In this document: piece by piece, positions 61,099 through 64,000 of the stretch
Layout: every line of letters begins with the position of its first letter
Position numbering within the stretch: the first letter of the stretch is position 1
From: Umbribacter vaginalis
Lineage (GTDB): Bacteria > Actinomycetota > Coriobacteriia > Coriobacteriales > Eggerthellaceae
Assembly (NCBI GenBank): GCA_001552935.1
Contig: KQ959676.1
Location: 113,948 to 177,947, forward strand
Direction: 5' to 3'
DNA: 64,000 nt
Position numbers and translations under genes: made by a program
Notes under the pieces: generated by a model
Databases searched by the model: none
What the model saw: the letters and a program-made list of their open reading frames with translations, nothing else
What the model was told of the DNA's origin: nothing

Positions 61099-62181
61099 AT
61101 GGAGCAGTTTTTCGGAGCAAATTCACCTTTCAATGCAGGGAATAATTACGCCGCGCAAGCTATGCTTGGCAACGATACTCTGTTTCGTGACAAGGCATTT
61201 TCCTACTACAAGCAGCACTACCAGCAAGAACAGCGCCCAAACGATGTAGCGCGTCTTGCGCTTTTTCAAGATTTGTATGCATATCAGGATGCGCGAGCGC
61301 TTCAGCTGCACACCGAAAACAAAGAAGAACTCCCCCGCAATGCAATTATTACCGCGCAGTTGTTTGCCGATACCTGCCAGCACGTGTTCGATGTGCTACG
61401 CAATCACACAGCGCTAAACAGCGCAACTCAAGCGGTACTTGCGAACGTGTCGTGGGAAACGCTTATTGGCGCATTGCTCGATGACGTTCAACATCTTCTT
61501 CAAGAAGAACATATCCTTCATGACGGTGCGGCTGCTGACGATTCGTCTGCTGACAACGCACCTGCGGTGTACATGAATGTCATCGTTGCGCAAGACGACA
61601 CAAAATGCCGCATTTCACCTGCGCATTTTCTAGAACTACTGATGTATGCTGCGCAAGAAAACGCCGCAGCCGCCCCCAAGCAAGCGCCTACCAGCGAAAA
61701 CTTTGTTCCCGAAAGCGCACTTCCCACCTTGGCCGTTATATGCGCCTGTGCACTGCGCGCGCATCTGTTGTTACCCGCGAAAAACGCTGCGCAAGACTAC
61801 ACGAACTCAGCCGACAAAAGCGTTGATAGCCCGCTAGCCTGCCCCGTGTGCGGGTATCGCGAAACACTGTCGTGGGTAGGAGAATTTACCGCGCACCACG
61901 GCAACGAGCGCGTAAAGTATTGTCCGCTGTGTGCAACGCAGTGGGCATTTGAGCGCATTCGCTGTGGACGTTGCGGCACTAAAAACCAAGGTCATTTCCA
62001 CTATACTAACGAAGAACATGACAACTCACATCGCATTTTGATCTGCGATGAGTGCCATTCCTACGAGCGCGTTGTGTTTCAGGAACACTTGCAATCGCCC
62101 GCGTTTTCTATCGAAGTGGAAGACGTGGTAATGGCTCCTCTTGATGCGCTTGCCCAAAGCGTGCTCTCGCAGCGCGCATAA
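61099..62181 (+). CDS. fdhE: Formate dehydrogenase accessory protein FdhE
   Basis: From the ATG at 61099 (AAAGGAG nine bases ahead; the ATG at 61090 lies inside the ribosome site) the product has 360 aa. FdhE is needed to make active formate dehydrogenase. Four CxxC knuckles (CPVCGY, CPLC, CGRCG, CDEC; about 248-320) bind iron or zinc. The N-terminal helical half is less conserved and contains an Ala-rich insertion. It is last in the operon. Confidence 0.92.
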   Translation: MEQFFGANSPFNAGNNYAAQAMLGNDTLFRDKAFSYYKQHYQQEQRPNDVARLALFQDLYAYQDARALQLHTENKEELPRNAIITAQLFADTCQHVFDVLRNHTALNSATQAVLANVSWETLIGALLDDVQHLLQEEHILHDGAAADDSSADNAPAVYMNVIVAQDDTKCRISPAHFLELLMYAAQENAAAAPKQAPTSENFVPESALPTLAVICACALRAHLLLPAKNAAQDYTNSADKSVDSPLACPVCGYRETLSWVGEFTAHHGNERVKYCPLCATQWAFERIRCGRCGTKNQGHFHYTNEEHDNSHRILICDECHSYERVVFQEHLQSPAFSIEVEDVVMAPLDALAQSVLSQRA

Positions 62182-62682
62182 ACGCACCATCACCTCGCGC
62201 GCAATGCCCGATTCCATATTCACTCTAAATTAGATAAGCTACCGCCCGCCTTGATAGCATCAATTTCGAACCTGTCGGAATTGCCGACACCTTGCTTTCA
62301 GCGGCATCAAAGCTACCCAAAGATATTCGGTTCCAGTTGTTCGGTATTTCCGAACAACTGAATATAAACTACCACTTCTCACATACGCGCATCCATTCCT
62401 GCGCCCGCAGCTGTTGCTGTTGTTGATCCAGCACAGCCCGTCACCTGCGGATACTACCCCATTCAGCGCAAACTTCAAGCCTGAGCTTCCTTTTAATTGT
62501 TACCAAATTAAATTAGATTTTGCTTACTTTGTCCTTAAATTTTCCGGCGTTTGTTGTTACAATTACACCGTGTTGTTACGAAACTGTAATTGGTAATACA
62601 CCAGTGCGCTTACGCGACAGCCATTGCAGACGAGACGTAGTAACAAGCCATCTAGTAATACGCAAAGCGAAAGGAGCTTTAG
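62182..62682. other. Intergenic region with two related palindromes
   Basis: No gene is seen in about 500 bp. TGTCGG-AATTG-CCGACA (62273-62289) and CAGTTGTTCGG-TATTT-CCGAACAACTG (62334-62360) share a TCGG-N5-CCGA core and may be sites of one regulator. A further pair, CAATTACA and TGTAATTG, lies near 62561 and 62585. Confidence 0.7.
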
Positions 62683-64000
62683 ATGGACAACGAAAGCACT
62701 TTGTATCCACCGTCCGAAAAAACCCCACACAGCGGTATCACCAGGCGAAACGTTATTAAGGCAGGCGCCGCAATGGGCGCATGTGCCGGTGCGGCTGGCA
62801 TTTTGGGTTGTCAATCTGAAAAGCCAAAAGAGAAGAAAGCGGAAGCGCCAACTGATGCAAAAGACACGCTTACCATCTTTGTTGGCGAAGACTTCGAAGA
62901 AGGTTTCGACCCTCTGACCTCGGAATACAACAGCAACGGTATGTTCAACGTGTTCCACTCATATCTTTTGAAATTCGACAACAACGCCAAAATTGTCCCC
63001 GATTTAGCGGAAAGCTTCAAAGTTTCAGAAGATGGCCTTACCTATACCTACACCTTGAAAAAAGGCATTAAGTTCAGCGACGGCAGCCCGCTTACCGCCG
63101 AGGATGTTGCGTTTTCATACCTTACCATTCGCGACAACGGAGCAGGTCAAATTGACTTTAAGGCCATTGCCGATGCAAAAGCACTTAACGAAACAACCGT
63201 TGAGTTCAAGCTGAAGCGCCGCGATTCAAGCTTCGTTACGCGTACAGCTAAGCTGGGCATTGTTCCGAAAAAAGGCTATGCAGCAAAAGACTACCGCATG
63301 AACCCTATTGGCTCGGGTCCGTTCAAGATGGTGAAATACGAGCCAGGTCAGCAGCTTATCGTTGAGCCGAATCCGCAGTATTATGGCAAAAAATCGCAGT
63401 TCAAGCGTATTACGTTTTTGTTCTTAAGCAACGAAACCGCCCTTGCACACGCGCAATCGGGCAAGCTTGATGTGGTTATGGTTCAGCCTGAATACGCCAA
63501 AGAAAAAGTTGCGGGCATGCATCTGGTAACACTTCCAACAATCGACACGCGCGGTTTCCACTTGCCCACGTTTGCGCCGAAGAAAATCGACGGCAAGGAA
63601 TACGGCAACCCGGTAACGGCCGATATCGCAGTTCGCAAGGCTTTGAACATCGGTATTAACCGCAAAGAAATTGTTGAGCATTCATTAAATGGCATCGGAA
63701 CGCCTGCAACGGCGCTGCTTCACAATATGCCGTGGGCGAACCCTGCTGCTGAATTTAAGGATGGCCGCCTGGAAGAAGCGAAGAAAATTCTTGAAGACGC
63801 AGGTTGGAAGCTTAATAAAGACGGCATTCGCGAGAAGAACGGCACGCTGTGCGCCTTTAACATGCTGGGAATTTCAAGCGATATGCAGCGCTACGACATT
63901 GCTGTTGGCGTTGCTGAACAGGCAAAGAAGCTGGGCATTAAGATTACGCCAAAAGCTTACGGCTGGAAGCAAGCGCGTACGCTTACACCAACCACGCCGC
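62683..64000 (+). CDS. ABC transporter substrate-binding lipoprotein (SBP family 5), partial
   Basis: The frame runs off the window after 439 codons. AAAGGAG precedes the ATG. The N-terminus has a twin-arginine motif (TRRNVIKAG) and a lipobox-like ILGC, so a Tat-exported lipoprotein is likely. The mature part matches family 5 solute-binding proteins of peptide/nickel importers: 'DPLTSEYNSNGMFNVFHSYLLKFD', 'PDLAESFKVSEDGLTYTYTLKKGIKFSDGSPLTAEDVAFSY', 'GSGPFKMVKYEPGQ'. The substrate (peptide or nickel) cannot be told. The rest of the transporter is outside the window. Confidence 0.9.
   Translation, partial: MDNESTLYPPSEKTPHSGITRRNVIKAGAAMGACAGAAGILGCQSEKPKEKKAEAPTDAKDTLTIFVGEDFEEGFDPLTSEYNSNGMFNVFHSYLLKFDNNAKIVPDLAESFKVSEDGLTYTYTLKKGIKFSDGSPLTAEDVAFSYLTIRDNGAGQIDFKAIADAKALNETTVEFKLKRRDSSFVTRTAKLGIVPKKGYAAKDYRMNPIGSGPFKMVKYEPGQQLIVEPNPQYYGKKSQFKRITFLFLSNETALAHAQSGKLDVVMVQPEYAKEKVAGMHLVTLPTIDTRGFHLPTFAPKKIDGKEYGNPVTADIAVRKALNIGINRKEIVEHSLNGIGTPATALLHNMPWANPAAEFKDGRLEEAKKILEDAGWKLNKDGIREKNGTLCAFNMLGISSDMQRYDIAVGVAEQAKKLGIKITPKAYGWKQARTLTPTTP

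Overview
The window reads as a piece of an actinobacterial chromosome of moderate GC, most likely a Coriobacteriia/Eggerthellaceae member (a Cryptobacterium-like organism would fit). This assignment is an inference from gene content: a selenocysteine-dependent, Tat-exported formate dehydrogenase, a YedE-type selenium transporter next to a DUF3343 protein, LPXTG surface proteins, and an HrcA/CIRCE-controlled clpC. No marker gene in the window fixes the species.

Bases 106-30562 are an apparently complete temperate siphophage genome integrated in the 3' end of a tRNA-Ala(GGC) gene. A 32-bp att repeat with one mismatch lies at each end. The lytic genes are on the minus strand. Reading leftwards from about 25.9 kb they are: a Cro-like regulator; a run of small early genes; sigma-like, antirepressor and xis-like genes; Bet recombinase and SSB; a DnaC-like protein; RusA; a late regulator; HNH and terminase genes; portal; a MuF-toxin fusion; head genes; tail genes; holin and lysin. 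The lysogeny genes are on the plus strand: an S24 repressor, a small cassette headed by an HsdR-N-like protein, and the integrase. The most unusual points are a 278-nt group I intron inside the tape-measure gene (splicing restores one 813-aa frame), a GGGAAAA -1 frameshift site between the two tail chaperone genes, a candidate Fst-like type I toxin-antitoxin locus, five 10-bp iterons upstream of the terminase genes, a G9 tract inside a methyltransferase-like gene, and a repressor whose S24 nucleophile position is Cys.

Bases 30.6-45.3 kb carry housekeeping genes on the minus strand: nagB-nagA, clpC-ispD-ispF, adk, an EamA transporter, trmL, an ABC-F ATPase, a selenium-supply pair (yedE and a DUF3343 gene) and trpS. 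tRNA-Asn and tRNA-Val lie on the plus strand. IspD and the ABC-F protein carry odd low-complexity segments.

Bases 46.0-55.3 kb encode two sortase-anchored surface proteins. The second has about 2225 residues and 14 repeat modules, and a C10 tract lies upstream of its promoter (possible phase variation).

Bases 55.9-62.2 kb form a formate dehydrogenase operon: catalytic subunit with an in-frame UGA and a bacterial SECIS hairpin, iron-sulfur subunit, cytochrome b subunit and FdhE. The yedE/DUF3343 pair probably serves this selenoenzyme. The window ends inside a Tat/lipoprotein-type solute-binding protein gene of an ABC importer, preceded by two palindromes that share a TCGG-N5-CCGA core.
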